Made by a program: the position numbers and the translations under genes
Shown: piece by piece, positions 1 through 9,329 of the stretch
Position numbering within the stretch: the stretch's first letter is position 1
Layout of the letters: every line of letters starts with the position of its first letter
The notes under the pieces: model-generated
Told to the model about the DNA's origin: nothing
Database searches by the model: none
Seen by the model: only the letters and a program-made list of their open reading frames with translations
Origin: Leptospira terpstrae serovar Hualin str. LT 11-33 = ATCC 700639
GTDB taxonomy: Bacteria; Spirochaetota; Leptospiria; Leptospirales; Leptospiraceae
DNA length: 64,000 nt
Reading direction: 5' to 3'
Assembly (NCBI RefSeq): GCF_000332495.1
Contig: NZ_AOGW02000015.1
Location: 2,501-66,500 of the forward strand

Positions 1-347
1 TGTAACTCCTTGATGCATTCTGAACTGCACCCGTAAGTCCTACAACACCTCTGCTACAGCGATCCAGATCTGTAACGTAGTCAGAGGTTTAGGCTGTTCC
101 GCTTTCGCTCACCGCTACTGACGGAATCGAGGTTTCTTTCTCTTCCTCCAGGTACTAAGATGTTTCAATTCCCTGGGTCTTGCCCACATTGCTGTGTTAC
201 TAGGTTTTGCCTAGTAGGGTTCCCCCATTCGGAAATCGACGGATCAAAGCTTGTTTACAACTCCTGTGTGCGCTTATCGCAGCAAACCACGTCCTTCATC
301 GCCTTCTAGTGCCTTGGCATCCACCGTACGCCCTTAATTACTTGACC
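1..347 (-). rRNA. rrl: 23S ribosomal RNA, 5' portion (partial)
   Basis: On the minus strand the sequence begins near 347 with GGTCAAGTAATTAAGGGCG and continues with ACGGTGGATGCCTTGGC, the conserved 5' start of bacterial 23S rRNA. The CACAGCAATGTGGG-type helices and the AGTAGCGGTGAGCGAAAGCGG segment of domain I follow. About 347 of roughly 2,950 bases are present; the gene runs off the left edge of the window. No 16S, 5S or tRNA gene lies upstream in the window. That fits Leptospira, where rRNA genes are known to be dispersed rather than in one operon. The exact 5' end is inferred by analogy with E. coli. Confidence 0.97.
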
Positions 348-448
348 ATATTACTCTTATGAGCAATATCCTTAAAGTTTTTTTGTTCGTCTTTTTGATG
401 AACCATACATGACTCGGCGTCTGTATGGCCCTCGGCGCATTGTCTGTT

Positions 449-477
449 TTCTTACAATGTCGTATATATGTTGTCAA
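449..477 (-). promoter_or_regulatory. candidate promoter of the 23S rRNA gene
   Basis: Reading the minus strand, a perfect TTGACA (477-472) is followed by a 17-base spacer and TAAGAA (454-449), about 100 bases before the mature 23S 5' end. The -35 match is exact and the spacing ideal. The -10 matches only three of six positions, so this is a candidate. The intervening bases would form the pre-rRNA leader. Confidence 0.35.
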
Positions 478-1116
478 AGAACGAATGTTTCCCTACAGAC
501 TAATCACCCAGGAGTATTCTCGTGGAAAATTAAAATGTCGGTTATTCGTTTTGCTTGCGCAAAGGAAGATCTTCCTCTCCCTCCGCCCACAGTCGCCTGC
601 AAGCTACCGGTTTCATAGATCGAAAAGATCCATGCGGTAAAAACCAAAGTAATTTCAAAACCTAAGCAGTCAACTCGGTTTTATAAAAAAGTTCGTAGTT
701 CATGCGGATAGATTTGATTTTTTTTATAAGGTAAGATGGTAGTAATGAGACATAATTCGGGTGATCGGTACGGCTGGTAAGATGGGCGTTTAATGTGAGT
801 TCGGTGGGATGGGACAAGGGAGAGAGCAAATGGAGAAAAGATCAGGTGAAAAGGTATGGCACGGGAGCTTATTTCCTGTTAGGTTATCTATATACTAGAG
901 ACATAGTCGGTTCGTTCTTTGGAAAGAAAACCACAGCATTTTTTTAGGGACAAAGGATAGCAGGTTTTTCGTGTTAGGTTGTGAATTCCTCCAATGATAG
1001 CGACTTGTGAAATCATTGGAATGGATCTATAACGGCAGAAAGGTGAACTTATTTGTAAAAATTTTGATTAGTGTCGATTGTTTGTTGTCTGTTAAGCGTG
1101 GCCATGATAGAGGAAA

Positions 1117-1168
1117 GTCATTGGGTGGCGGGTCTAGTTCCCCACCCTACAATCAGGGCGGGGTGACC
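1117..1168. repeat. GC-rich hairpin element in AT-rich intergenic DNA
   Basis: GGGTGG (1123-1128) pairs with CCACCC (1142-1147) around a 13-base loop. A second G-rich run, GGGCGGGGTGACC, follows at 1156-1168. GTCA at 1117-1120 can pair with TGAC at 1164-1167 to enclose the element. The same layout (GGTCA/TGACC outer arms around a C/G-run hairpin) is seen at 15561-15624, so the two may belong to one dispersed intergenic repeat family. Confidence 0.4.
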
Positions 1169-1555
1169 ATATTCTCAAATAACACACGTTAAACTGCATG
1201 TAAACATAGCCATCCCGCGAATTCTGACCGTAACTGGCAGAAGATGGGTTCAACGGTATATAACAGCCATCATATCTCGAGTAATCCTACAATTTCTAGC
1301 TTGTTCGAAATTCAAAATACATAAGAAAAAAATTTGCCAGACAGTTTCAATAAGAAACAAATATTTGCTCCTACCTTCGAATCTTTATAATGCATTTCTT
1401 GCAAAGACAATACTAAACCAAATTGCCGTTTCATATTCGACAAGTGAAAATTAGGTCTTACTAAAAATGATCAGACTGATGAATGTTTCATAAATAATCA
1501 TGCCTCATCCACCTTGAGAGACTGCAACAAAACATTAACCAAGGCTAAAGTCTGG

Positions 1556-2635
1556 TTACCAAATGTAGAGAGAAGATCTGTAATTAACATAGGGATTAAA
1601 TGAGTTCATAGTCGCGATGAATAACTTTCCTCCAATAGAATCCAAAACAGCGCTTGGAAGGAGGCCTGAGTTAGAACCCTGTCCAACAGAAATCAATTTA
1701 TGAACACAACTATATCCGTCTAAATTGCACAAGAATTGGCTGAGTCCACCCCCGGCATTCGTTGTAAATGTAAGCAGTTTTCCATTTAATGAATCTAATA
1801 CAATACTTGGATATTGACCATAATTAGAAACTTGCCCCGCAGAAATGTCTTGGTGAGTACAAGAGGATCCATCTAGATTACATTTAAATAAGCTGGGTTT
1901 TGAACTATTACTTTGGTTCATGGTTACAACTAATAGTTTTCCATTTAATGAATCTAAGGCTGCACTTGGATAGGAACCAGAGCCATAACCCTGCCCTGCA
2001 GAAATATCATGAGAAGTACAAGACGTTCCATCGAGATTACACCTAACCAAATTGGGTCTAAATTGATTAAGGCTATTCCCGGAAACGACTAGCAATTTTC
2101 TATTCACTGAATCTAATAACGGAACCATTCTTTGACCATTGCCTTGGCCAGCAGAAATGTCTCTAAACTCACAACTTGTCCCATCTAAATCGCATCTAAG
2201 TAAACTGTATTTATAATTAGTTTTATTTAAGAAAAATACAAGAAGTTTGCCGTGAATCGGTTCAAATAACATACTCGGAGGATGGCTACCATTAACTTCT
2301 TGACCATTAGAAATTTCCTTATAAATACAACCACTGCCATCAAGATTACACCTAAATAAATTAAGTTCACTTTTCGTGTGATCATAATTCGTATTTAGAA
2401 CTAATAGTTTTTTATTGATAGGATCAATGATGGCATGTCCACCTCTACCTTTCTCAATTTGTCCGACCGAAATATCATGATAAGTACAATTTGAACCATT
2501 CAATTCACAGCGGTATAGGGCAGGCTTATATTGCATTTCCGCAACCACAAGTATCTTGAAATTAAAAGGATCAATGATAGCGACAGGTTTACCCGCATTT
2601 ACATTTATGAATCCTGCTGAAAGATCTATGTGTAT
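1556..2635 (-). repeat. seven tandem ~50-residue propeller repeats within the surface lipoprotein
   Basis: The C-terminal part of the lipoprotein holds seven copies of a unit reading roughly D-x-x-x-x-K-L-L-V, then L-x-R/K-C-N-L-D-G-x-x-C, then H-D-I-S-A-G-Q. The last copy stops after SSLYIW and lacks the DISAGQ strand. A lone HIDLSAGF strand sits before the first copy. This is the ring-closing ('Velcro') arrangement of a beta-propeller. The paired cysteines in most repeats could form a disulfide in each blade. Confidence 0.7.
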
Positions 2636-4927
2636 TCCACTTTCACTTGTTCCAGGCTGCGTTGCCGTAGTAGATGCCATAGCCTCAAACTGATTTACCC
2701 CACTACTCCCAAATGCACTGCTAGCTACCACTCGAAAGTAATACAATGTCCCACCAGTAAGTCCCGTAATCGTTGCATGTGGATCAGTCACTGGCCCAAA
2801 ACTTGTCGATGAAGTTGTCACGCCAGGACTTGTGCTATAGTATACAGTGTACGATGTGGCTCCTGTTACCGGCCACCATTGTACGATAGCACTCGTTCCC
2901 CCCGCATGTGCTTCTACAAAGACAGGAGAACTCGGTGGACCTACATGAAAGCTTTGATTTCCTGAAGTGCTTAAGTTTCCTGCCAAGTCACGAGCCAAAT
3001 ATTTTACTTGGTTGCTACCATTAGATAAAGCCACTGGTGACGAATACACAGTCCCATTAGTCACGGCCCCACTCCCATCAAACGTGGGTTCTGTGCCATT
3101 CAAAGTATAAATGATTTTATCACATCCGCTACCGCTAGTATCAGAACAACTGAGTTGGAGTTGAGTTCCCGAAGCAAATGGCCCGCTTCCAGAAGGAGAT
3201 GCCATCGTCAAGGTGGGTGCTGTAGTGTCCTTGTTTGTATATCGAGTGGTGGATCCAAAGCTACCGATTAAGTTTGCGACACAAATACGAATGGTATTAT
3301 CGCCTTCCACAAAATGAGAGTTTGCGATGGTGGAAGTTGTTTCCGTCGTTGCCGTAATATTTCCTGTAACATTCGCATTGCTTCCTGTATTCGTTAAAGC
3401 CGTTCCCGTGGAACAGCTAGTTCCACCCAAACGGATTTGGTAAGAACCCGCTTTCGAACTTTGCCAACTTAACGATGCATTTGCTACACCACCGATGGCT
3501 GCAGTATGAGAGTTCACAGTGATAGTAGCTACCTGAGTATCTACAGTATAGTTTTGAGAACTGACACCAGAAACATTTCCTGCTTTGTCACGAGCCACAA
3601 ACTTAATATAGGTGACTGAAGCATCAGTGATGGAAAAAGCTGCGGTGTATAAAATTCCGCTGCTTACCGTTCCAGTCGTTCCTTGGATGGCTGGATTTGT
3701 TGGTGCTGAACCGGCTTGAACTGCATAAGCAATCTGGTCACAACCGGAACCACCAGTATCTGAACAGGAAAGAGAGACTGAAGTGGCTACTCCATAATTT
3801 CCAGTACCAGGGGTAGCAGTGACAACGGGTGCGGTATCATCTCTTTGTAGAGTGACAGATACAAATCCGGTGAGACCGTTCGTACCGGTTACACAAATCC
3901 GATAAGTCTTCGTACCTTCACTTGTAAAATGAGTATGCGAACGAACAAATCCTTGGTCGACATTTGCGGTAGCAGATCCAGTCGTGGCAATAGTTCCTGA
4001 ATCACAAGAGCTACCTTCTCTGATAGTAAAAGACCCGGACCTATCGGTTCGCCAAGTGGCTGACGAGCTAGATATGGCACCCGCACTCGCACTGATGGAA
4101 GTCGAAGATTGGCTGACAATACTGAGAGCAGGGATTTTCGTATTGATCGTATAAACAATGTTTGTGGGTAAAGAAACATTTCCTGCTAAATCACGACAGA
4201 TAGCTTGGAGGGTATGAGTTCCTTCTGTAGAAAGAGAAACTGCTTTGGATGATTTTACAATGAGGGTTCCATTTTTTGGTGAGAAAGCGGGTGCTGAAGC
4301 ATCCAAAGTATAAACAATCGATCCTGGTGCTTTGTTATCCGAACATGTGAGAGTTGTAGTTTGAGTCGTTGAAAATGTCCCAGTTAACAAGGAACTGGTG
4401 ATAGTTGGGGGAGTTGTATCACTGAGGATAGTAACAATGGCAGTATCGTTGGGTGTCCCGTCTCCATCAGTATCAAAGCCCAGTGGATTCCCATTTGCAT
4501 CCACAACGATGACCACTGGATTTCCCGTTCCACCTGGTCCGGTTGTGAGAAATCCAGGTGGATTGGGACTAATGTAATAATCAGGTAATCCATCTCCGTT
4601 GGAATCAACTGCATCAGGAACTCCATCTCCATTGGTGTCGATCAGAATGAGGTTGGGAGTGGTTCCACCAGTGAGATTGATTCCATCGGAAATACTGTCG
4701 CCATCGGAATCGACTAACGTTCCTTCGGGGTTTCCATCACCTGACAGATCGACGGCGGCTCCTGGTGTTAGATTTTGAGCAGAAGTTGGAGAACCTCCAA
4801 CAAGGCCCAGTAGGAAACCAAATAAACTAAAGTCTGTTTGGCTACCACCATTGGGTAAAAAAAGAACACAATTACTGATAAATAGAACTAAGAAAGAAAG
4901 GAGATAGATTTGTTTTGGGATTCGCAT
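1556..4927 (-). CDS. large modular surface lipoprotein: TSP3 repeats, Ig-like modules, FN3, seven-bladed beta-propeller
   Basis: A 1123-residue exported protein of unknown function. The N-terminus is a hydrophobic signal ending FISNC, a relaxed spirochaetal lipobox (Cys20). Asp-rich calcium-binding repeats of the thrombospondin type 3 kind (DSDGDSISDG, DTNGDGVPDA, DSNGDGLPDY) occupy about residues 58-165. Five Ig-like modules in an alternating A-B-A-B-A order follow at about 168-663. The A modules carry chitobiase C-terminal-like signatures (TPPT, LTCSD, DLAGN). An FN3 domain spans about 664-755. The C-terminus (about 765-1123) is a set of roughly 50-residue repeats typified by LDSLNGKLLVV and CNLDGSSC. 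The start has AGGA upstream. It stands alone with no operon partner. The architecture suggests a surface adhesin or ligand-binding protein; this is inference. Confidence 0.85.
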   Translation of the reverse strand: MRIPKQIYLLSFLVLFISNCVLFLPNGGSQTDFSLFGFLLGLVGGSPTSAQNLTPGAAVDLSGDGNPEGTLVDSDGDSISDGINLTGGTTPNLILIDTNGDGVPDAVDSNGDGLPDYYISPNPPGFLTTGPGGTGNPVVIVVDANGNPLGFDTDGDGTPNDTAIVTILSDTTPPTITSSLLTGTFSTTQTTTLTCSDNKAPGSIVYTLDASAPAFSPKNGTLIVKSSKAVSLSTEGTHTLQAICRDLAGNVSLPTNIVYTINTKIPALSIVSQSSTSISASAGAISSSSATWRTDRSGSFTIREGSSCDSGTIATTGSATANVDQGFVRSHTHFTSEGTKTYRICVTGTNGLTGFVSVTLQRDDTAPVVTATPGTGNYGVATSVSLSCSDTGGSGCDQIAYAVQAGSAPTNPAIQGTTGTVSSGILYTAAFSITDASVTYIKFVARDKAGNVSGVSSQNYTVDTQVATITVNSHTAAIGGVANASLSWQSSKAGSYQIRLGGTSCSTGTALTNTGSNANVTGNITATTETTSTIANSHFVEGDNTIRICVANLIGSFGSTTRYTNKDTTAPTLTMASPSGSGPFASGTQLQLSCSDTSGSGCDKIIYTLNGTEPTFDGSGAVTNGTVYSSPVALSNGSNQVKYLARDLAGNLSTSGNQSFHVGPPSSPVFVEAHAGGTSAIVQWWPVTGATSYTVYYSTSPGVTTSSTSFGPVTDPHATITGLTGGTLYYFRVVASSAFGSSGVNQFEAMASTTATQPGTSESGIHIDLSAGFINVNAGKPVAIIDPFNFKILVVAEMQYKPALYRCELNGSNCTYHDISVGQIEKGRGGHAIIDPINKKLLVLNTNYDHTKSELNLFRCNLDGSGCIYKEISNGQEVNGSHPPSMLFEPIHGKLLVFFLNKTNYKYSLLRCDLDGTSCEFRDISAGQGNGQRMVPLLDSVNRKLLVVSGNSLNQFRPNLVRCNLDGTSCTSHDISAGQGYGSGSYPSAALDSLNGKLLVVTMNQSNSSKPSLFKCNLDGSSCTHQDISAGQVSNYGQYPSIVLDSLNGKLLTFTTNAGGGLSQFLCNLDGYSCVHKLISVGQGSNSGLLPSAVLDSIGGKLFIATMNSFNPYVNYRSSLYIW

Positions 4928-5504
4928 TTTACTTTTTTCCTAAAAATTCGCATTAATATTCGAAAATGTTAATGTGGTTTCGAATTTCTCCTACGAACAG
5001 CTAATTTTCATTAGTTTGTCTAAAAATGTTCGAAAAAGGGATTCACACCGTTTTCAGCAGTTTTAGAAAACATAACAGTTGTGATAAGAACAGCTTTCAA
5101 GGATATGGCAGGAAAAATTATTGTAGAAATTACTTTTGTGATTTCCATCTCTGCTAAAAAATCTATATCAGAATGATCGAAAAAGCGGGAACCTAACAAA
5201 TGGAAGTCTTATTACATTAGTTTACTATGGGAAATTGTTCAGTATGACCAAGAAATTACTGGTGGAGAAGGAAATTCAAATCGATTGATGAATAAGCATA
5301 GTAGTGAGAATCTAAAAATGATCTGAAATCGGCTAATTATTTAGGAAAAAATGAATCATTGCAAATTAGAGACTAAAAAATTGCATTTTTACTTAGGAAG
5401 TTCGATTATCCCTGTTGACAATCCACCAACACAATCCCCAAAATTCTCTTGCAATTTCTTGAATGAATGCAAGAATTTCAGGAACTTGGAATGGATTCCT
5501 ATAA
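4928..5504. other. 577-base intergenic region
   Basis: This lies between two divergently transcribed genes and should contain both promoters. From about 5175 to 5325 one plus-strand frame stays open for some 50 codons and reads protein-like (contains WEIVQYDQEITGGEG), but it has no good start codon and a frame this length can stay open by chance. It could be a gene remnant. No RNA gene was recognised. Confidence 0.4.
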
Positions 5505-6533
5505 ATGAAAAAAATACTATTCTTATCTCTCCTCATCCTTCTTTCCTTCCCCCTACTCGCAGTCAATACCGTCATCCTTAAAAACGGGAAAACACTCAAA
5601 GGAAAGGTGACGGACCAAAACGAACGTGGACTCACTGTCCAAACTACAGAGGGTGCACAAACGATAACTAAATCTCAGATTTTAAAAGTAATCTATAAAG
5701 ATGTAAGCGACCAAGAAGCAGAAAAAATTCGAATCGCTGAAGAGAAAAAACTAAAAGAAAAAGAAGAGAAAGAAAAAGCAAAACTAGAAAAGGAACGTTT
5801 GCTTGCAGAAGCCAAAGAACAAAAACGTTTAGAAGAAGAAGCTAAACTTGCAGAACAAACAAGACTTGCTGAAGAAAAAAACAAAGAGACACAAGCAGAA
5901 AGAGAAGCAAGAGCCGAAGCAGAATGGCTTGCCACAAGAAAATTAGGTCCCTCTCCGGCAGCCACCCAATGCGGAGGCCGACTAGCTTTGATTTGGCGAT
6001 CTGCTTTAATCCCTGGATGGGGGCAATATTGTGGAGGTTATACTGTATCAGCGGGGACATTTGGCACTTTATTTTTCGGAACTCTATTGTATTCACTTGG
6101 TCCACTTCGCACTGGTGAACAAAATGCAAAGTCACATTACGACTCCATGGTTTTACTCAACCAAATCGGTGGTCCAGGCACCAGATTCAATGCACAAAAT
6201 GTAAGTTTGCCTTCGGAATTCATTGGAGGATTTGTGGAAACTTCGATTACAGAAGATCTCATTGCAAAAAGTAAAAATGAAGCAAAAGAGGCAAATGCCA
6301 AATACCTAGCGGGGCTTGGCACTGCGGGAATCATTTATATTACGAATGTAGTTCATGCCTTTATGATCGGACGTGACCGATATCCAGACCGCCCTACTGT
6401 CAGCACAGGTGGAAAACAATTTAAGGATGGTTTGGATTGGGAAACTGGATGGGACAAACCTTATTCTATCACTGGCATTCGACCTCAAACGAACTCCATC
6501 TATGCGGAAGTTCGGTATTCCATTCTATTCTAA
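5505..6533 (+). CDS. exported protein with coiled coil and C-terminal DUF5683-like region
   Basis: A 342-residue protein of unknown function. A signal peptide (MKKILFLSLLILLSFPLLA) is followed by a small beta domain starting VILKNGKTLKGKV, seen at the front of several leptospiral exported proteins. A Lys/Glu/Ala-rich coiled coil fills about residues 70-140. The C-terminal part has SALIPGWGQ, the hallmark of DUF5683 membrane-associated domains, and a hydrophobic stretch near 185-200. The next gene starts 11 bases downstream, so the two are probably co-transcribed. The coiled coil may bridge the periplasm to a membrane partner; this is inference. Confidence 0.8.
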   Translation: MKKILFLSLLILLSFPLLAVNTVILKNGKTLKGKVTDQNERGLTVQTTEGAQTITKSQILKVIYKDVSDQEAEKIRIAEEKKLKEKEEKEKAKLEKERLLAEAKEQKRLEEEAKLAEQTRLAEEKNKETQAEREARAEAEWLATRKLGPSPAATQCGGRLALIWRSALIPGWGQYCGGYTVSAGTFGTLFFGTLLYSLGPLRTGEQNAKSHYDSMVLLNQIGGPGTRFNAQNVSLPSEFIGGFVETSITEDLIAKSKNEAKEANAKYLAGLGTAGIIYITNVVHAFMIGRDRYPDRPTVSTGGKQFKDGLDWETGWDKPYSITGIRPQTNSIYAEVRYSILF

Positions 6534-6544
6534 GGAGAACCCAA

Positions 6545-8245
6545 ATGAATCGCATACTTACAACACTGATCCTTCTTTTATTTACCTTTCAATGCAGAAT
6601 TTTTAAACCATCCAGCCTTGACCCAGGAGAAGATCTAGGTTCATTGCAATCCTTGCTTCGATTGTTGAGTTTGGCCGATGCCTTTAATACATACAGCCAA
6701 ACGGTTGTTTTTATGAAGTTTACTGATTCCAATGGAACACCATATAGTACGGGAACAGTAGAGTATTCAGTTTTCAATGAAGCAGATGAAAATGGAATTC
6801 CTGTCTCGCTCTATGGGGCCAATATACAACCATTAACAGTTACATTAGATGCCAACGGAAGAGGTTTTCTGTTTTTTTCTGAAAGAGGAATTGCGAATCT
6901 TACTGTTAAAAGTTCAGGAAATAATGTTGGGACAGTCAATTTCCGAATTTATAACGGAATCACCAAACAATCTTTTTCTATTTTAAGCCAAACTGGAGCA
7001 ACCCAATTCATTCTTGAAGACTTAGCAAACTATAGAAATGGGATGGGATCAATTTCAACATTTACCCCCCTTGGGTCAGCAAATGGAAGACAGTTTATTT
7101 TTATACAAACTCAATTATCCTATATTTCAATCTCAGACAACGATTATAAAGGATATATAATCTCTAGTGCTGATGGCGAAACTTATGACCAGGTAACTGC
7201 CATTGAGGGTGTTACTATCAATACAAAAGGCACCACCCAAAAACGATTAAAAATATCACTACCATCATTTGATGGAAGTCAGTATGTTTTTTTCCTCTCG
7301 GAACAAACAGATTTGTCTGGCGTTTACCAATCCAACAAAGATTTAGTTCTCCGAATTCCGGCTTTTTCTACACCATCTTCGGTTGCTGTTGAAACGTTAG
7401 GACTCCCTACAAATTATCACCTGTTTACACAAGATGACCGTTCTTGGCAATATCCTGCACTTTATACAGGTAACGATAGATTTCTCGTAACTCCTTATTT
7501 TTCTTCGCAGTACCGTCCAACTTTAATCAGTTTTAATTCTACATCAACAAACGATTTAAGTGCAGGATTTAGTTGTTCAGTTACCAATCCCGATCTTCAT
7601 TTGCCGGGTTACCAGGTTTTCAATATGAATGGAATTTCGTATTTACAATGCCCTACCACAGCAAATTATTTGGTCACTTCTTTACCAATAAGATCAATAC
7701 GTATGTCTGATTTAGCATCAAATACAATTAATTTTAATGCTGGACTTACCTTTGAATCATACGTATACCCTTATAAAGGTCAGTTGATCGCATTAGCTAA
7801 CGGAACCCAACCATACAACGGTTATACATTTCCCTCGGATTCCTATACATCTCCCTCTCCGACAATCGCCAGGAACACTCCAATTATTTCGGGAATTTCA
7901 GTTTCGCAGACATCAACTTCTACCTTATTAAGATCAATCAAAGGATCTTTAAATTCCGATTATATGATTTTATCAACTAACGCAACATTTTTGTCACCAA
8001 CAATAGTAATTTACAAGTCGAACGATTCTTTTGCAAGTGCGTCAACAGTAGGGGTTCTACCAACAACATACTTTGCTGGAGGCATTACCAATCCTGAACA
8101 ATTACAATCGGCAAATGGAAAATTAAATTATAGTGGTTCAATCGGTGCAGGAACAGGGTTTGATTCAAGACCAGTCTACCTTACACATTTCACACAAGAC
8201 GATGGAAACTGGGAAGCTCTGCCAAGACTCATCAAAATTCGTTAG
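6545..8245 (+). CDS. putative lipoprotein, unknown function
   Basis: 566 residues. The ATG at 6545 is preferred over earlier in-frame codons because AAGGAG lies about 7 bases upstream and because it gives a clean lipoprotein signal (MNRILTTLILLLFTFQC; Cys17). An earlier start would read through the end of the preceding gene. The mature protein is rich in Ser, Thr, Tyr and Asn with alternating hydrophobic residues, consistent with an all-beta exterior protein. No domain was recognised. It probably forms a two-gene operon with the coiled-coil protein upstream. Confidence 0.75.
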   Translation: MNRILTTLILLLFTFQCRIFKPSSLDPGEDLGSLQSLLRLLSLADAFNTYSQTVVFMKFTDSNGTPYSTGTVEYSVFNEADENGIPVSLYGANIQPLTVTLDANGRGFLFFSERGIANLTVKSSGNNVGTVNFRIYNGITKQSFSILSQTGATQFILEDLANYRNGMGSISTFTPLGSANGRQFIFIQTQLSYISISDNDYKGYIISSADGETYDQVTAIEGVTINTKGTTQKRLKISLPSFDGSQYVFFLSEQTDLSGVYQSNKDLVLRIPAFSTPSSVAVETLGLPTNYHLFTQDDRSWQYPALYTGNDRFLVTPYFSSQYRPTLISFNSTSTNDLSAGFSCSVTNPDLHLPGYQVFNMNGISYLQCPTTANYLVTSLPIRSIRMSDLASNTINFNAGLTFESYVYPYKGQLIALANGTQPYNGYTFPSDSYTSPSPTIARNTPIISGISVSQTSTSTLLRSIKGSLNSDYMILSTNATFLSPTIVIYKSNDSFASASTVGVLPTTYFAGGITNPEQLQSANGKLNYSGSIGAGTGFDSRPVYLTHFTQDDGNWEALPRLIKIR

Positions 8246-8273
8246 AAAAATACCACCTATCTTGCTATAGGTG
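8246..8273 (-). terminator. intrinsic terminator of the alpha/beta hydrolase gene
   Basis: CACCTAT (8254-8260) pairs with ATAGGTG (8267-8273) around a 6-base loop. On the minus strand the stem is followed by GTATTTTTC, giving the U-tract. It lies 15 bases past the minus-strand stop codon and abuts the end of the convergent plus-strand gene, so it may also stop that transcript. Confidence 0.6.
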
Positions 8274-8287
8274 ATATTCAATTCATA

Positions 8288-9202
8288 TTATTTGAGAAAG
8301 GTTGTATTTTCCTTTAAAAAGGAATTCACAATTGACTCATACTCCTTATAGCGAGTATCAATCGACTTACAGTGGCTAGCTCCCCAGTCAGTAATGAACA
8401 ACTGTTTTCTGTTTGATTTTAAATTTTGAAAAATCTCTTCCGAATGAGAAACCGGTGTGATTTCATCAGAATTAGAATGGATAAGAAGAACTGGTTGGAA
8501 TATGTACTTTGCTGCCTTTTTCGGGGAGACTTCATCCACAAGGAAGTCAGCTCGAATTTCTGCGATCGAAAGCGCAATGGGAGAAAGAAATAAGATCAGG
8601 GGGGAATACAAGTCAACGGCCCTTTTTTCTACGATCGAGCGCATGTCCATATAAGGTGAATCAGCAATGACAAAAGCAAAATCATTACGACCTTCCGCAT
8701 ATTGCAAAGCAGTCGCAGCACCGAAAGAAGCACCAAAAATCCCTATTTTTTCTTCCGGAACCGTGCTAATTTCTGAAAAAAATTCAATCGCACGTTCCAA
8801 ATCACTTTTTTCATAAAATCCGTACGTTCCGTATTCTCCTGCACTCTCCCCATGATGGCGAGCATCGTACATAAACAAACTGCAGCCTTGTTTCCAAAAT
8901 AAGGGTGCGTATTTTAAAACACCATATCGAGTTCGTTTGTGCCCGTGAAGTAAAACCACACCGCATTTTTTACGTTTAGGATTTTTAAAATACCAACCGC
9001 GAAGACGTAAAATTCCGTTTTGGAATCGAATGGATTCTGGCTCGGGCAGTCCAAATTCGACAACGGAATTGATGTTTAATTTCGTCTTATCTTCTTCTAA
9101 GGTAGTGATGGGAAAGGATACAATGGAAGATGAAAAAAAATAACCTGCACCTAGCAGAAAAAAGGTGAGAATGATTATAAATAAACTGAGAATCTTTTTC
9201 AT
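8288..9202 (-). CDS. membrane-anchored alpha/beta hydrolase
   Basis: 304 residues from the ATG at 9202, chosen over an in-frame GTG 36 bases earlier because it gives a normal signal anchor (MKKILSLFIIILTFFLLGAG) with AGG upstream. Hydrolase features: oxyanion-hole motif LLHGHKR, nucleophile elbow GASFG, acid-loop region near HSNSDEITP, and a C-terminal His in GASHCKS. The family resembles the 'cell-surface hydrolase' group related to BEM46 and YfhR. The substrate is unknown. It is monocistronic, divergent from the CsgG-like gene, and ends in the hairpin at 8254-8273. Confidence 0.85.
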   Translation of the reverse strand: MKKILSLFIIILTFFLLGAGYFFSSSIVSFPITTLEEDKTKLNINSVVEFGLPEPESIRFQNGILRLRGWYFKNPKRKKCGVVLLHGHKRTRYGVLKYAPLFWKQGCSLFMYDARHHGESAGEYGTYGFYEKSDLERAIEFFSEISTVPEEKIGIFGASFGAATALQYAEGRNDFAFVIADSPYMDMRSIVEKRAVDLYSPLILFLSPIALSIAEIRADFLVDEVSPKKAAKYIFQPVLLIHSNSDEITPVSHSEEIFQNLKSNRKQLFITDWGASHCKSIDTRYKEYESIVNSFLKENTTFLK

Positions 9203-9329
9203 TAAAGGACCTAGTTGGAAAAATCTAGGAGAGACCACAATAGGAAAAGCGAATTTTCCAAAATGCCAGTTTTTGACCCGAAAAAGAATTGCCTACTGAC
9301 GATCCTTCCCTCATTTCTTAAGGAAATCT

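Larger units (their letters stand above)
348..1555. other. 1.2 kb gene-free stretch upstream of 23S rRNA
   Basis: Short open frames occur here on both strands, but none has a convincing ribosome binding site, codon pattern or recognisable product. The part next to 347 is probably pre-rRNA leader and promoter. A GC-rich hairpin element lies near 1117-1168 and is listed separately. No tRNA or other known RNA was recognised in the rest. Confidence 0.6.

Noticed and set aside
409..640. Two overlapping small plus-strand frames of about 70 codons near the 23S gene
   Set aside because: They lie in the probable pre-rRNA leader/promoter area, overlap each other, have no ribosome site and no recognisable product.
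5175..5325. Possible gene remnant reading WEIVQYDQEITGGEG
   Set aside because: Open for only about 50 codons, with no start and no family match; could be chance, so not called a pseudogene.
6437..6544. Longer start for the lipoprotein at 6545
   Set aside because: It would run through the end of the preceding gene and bury the lipoprotein signal; the ATG at 6545 has AAGGAG upstream.
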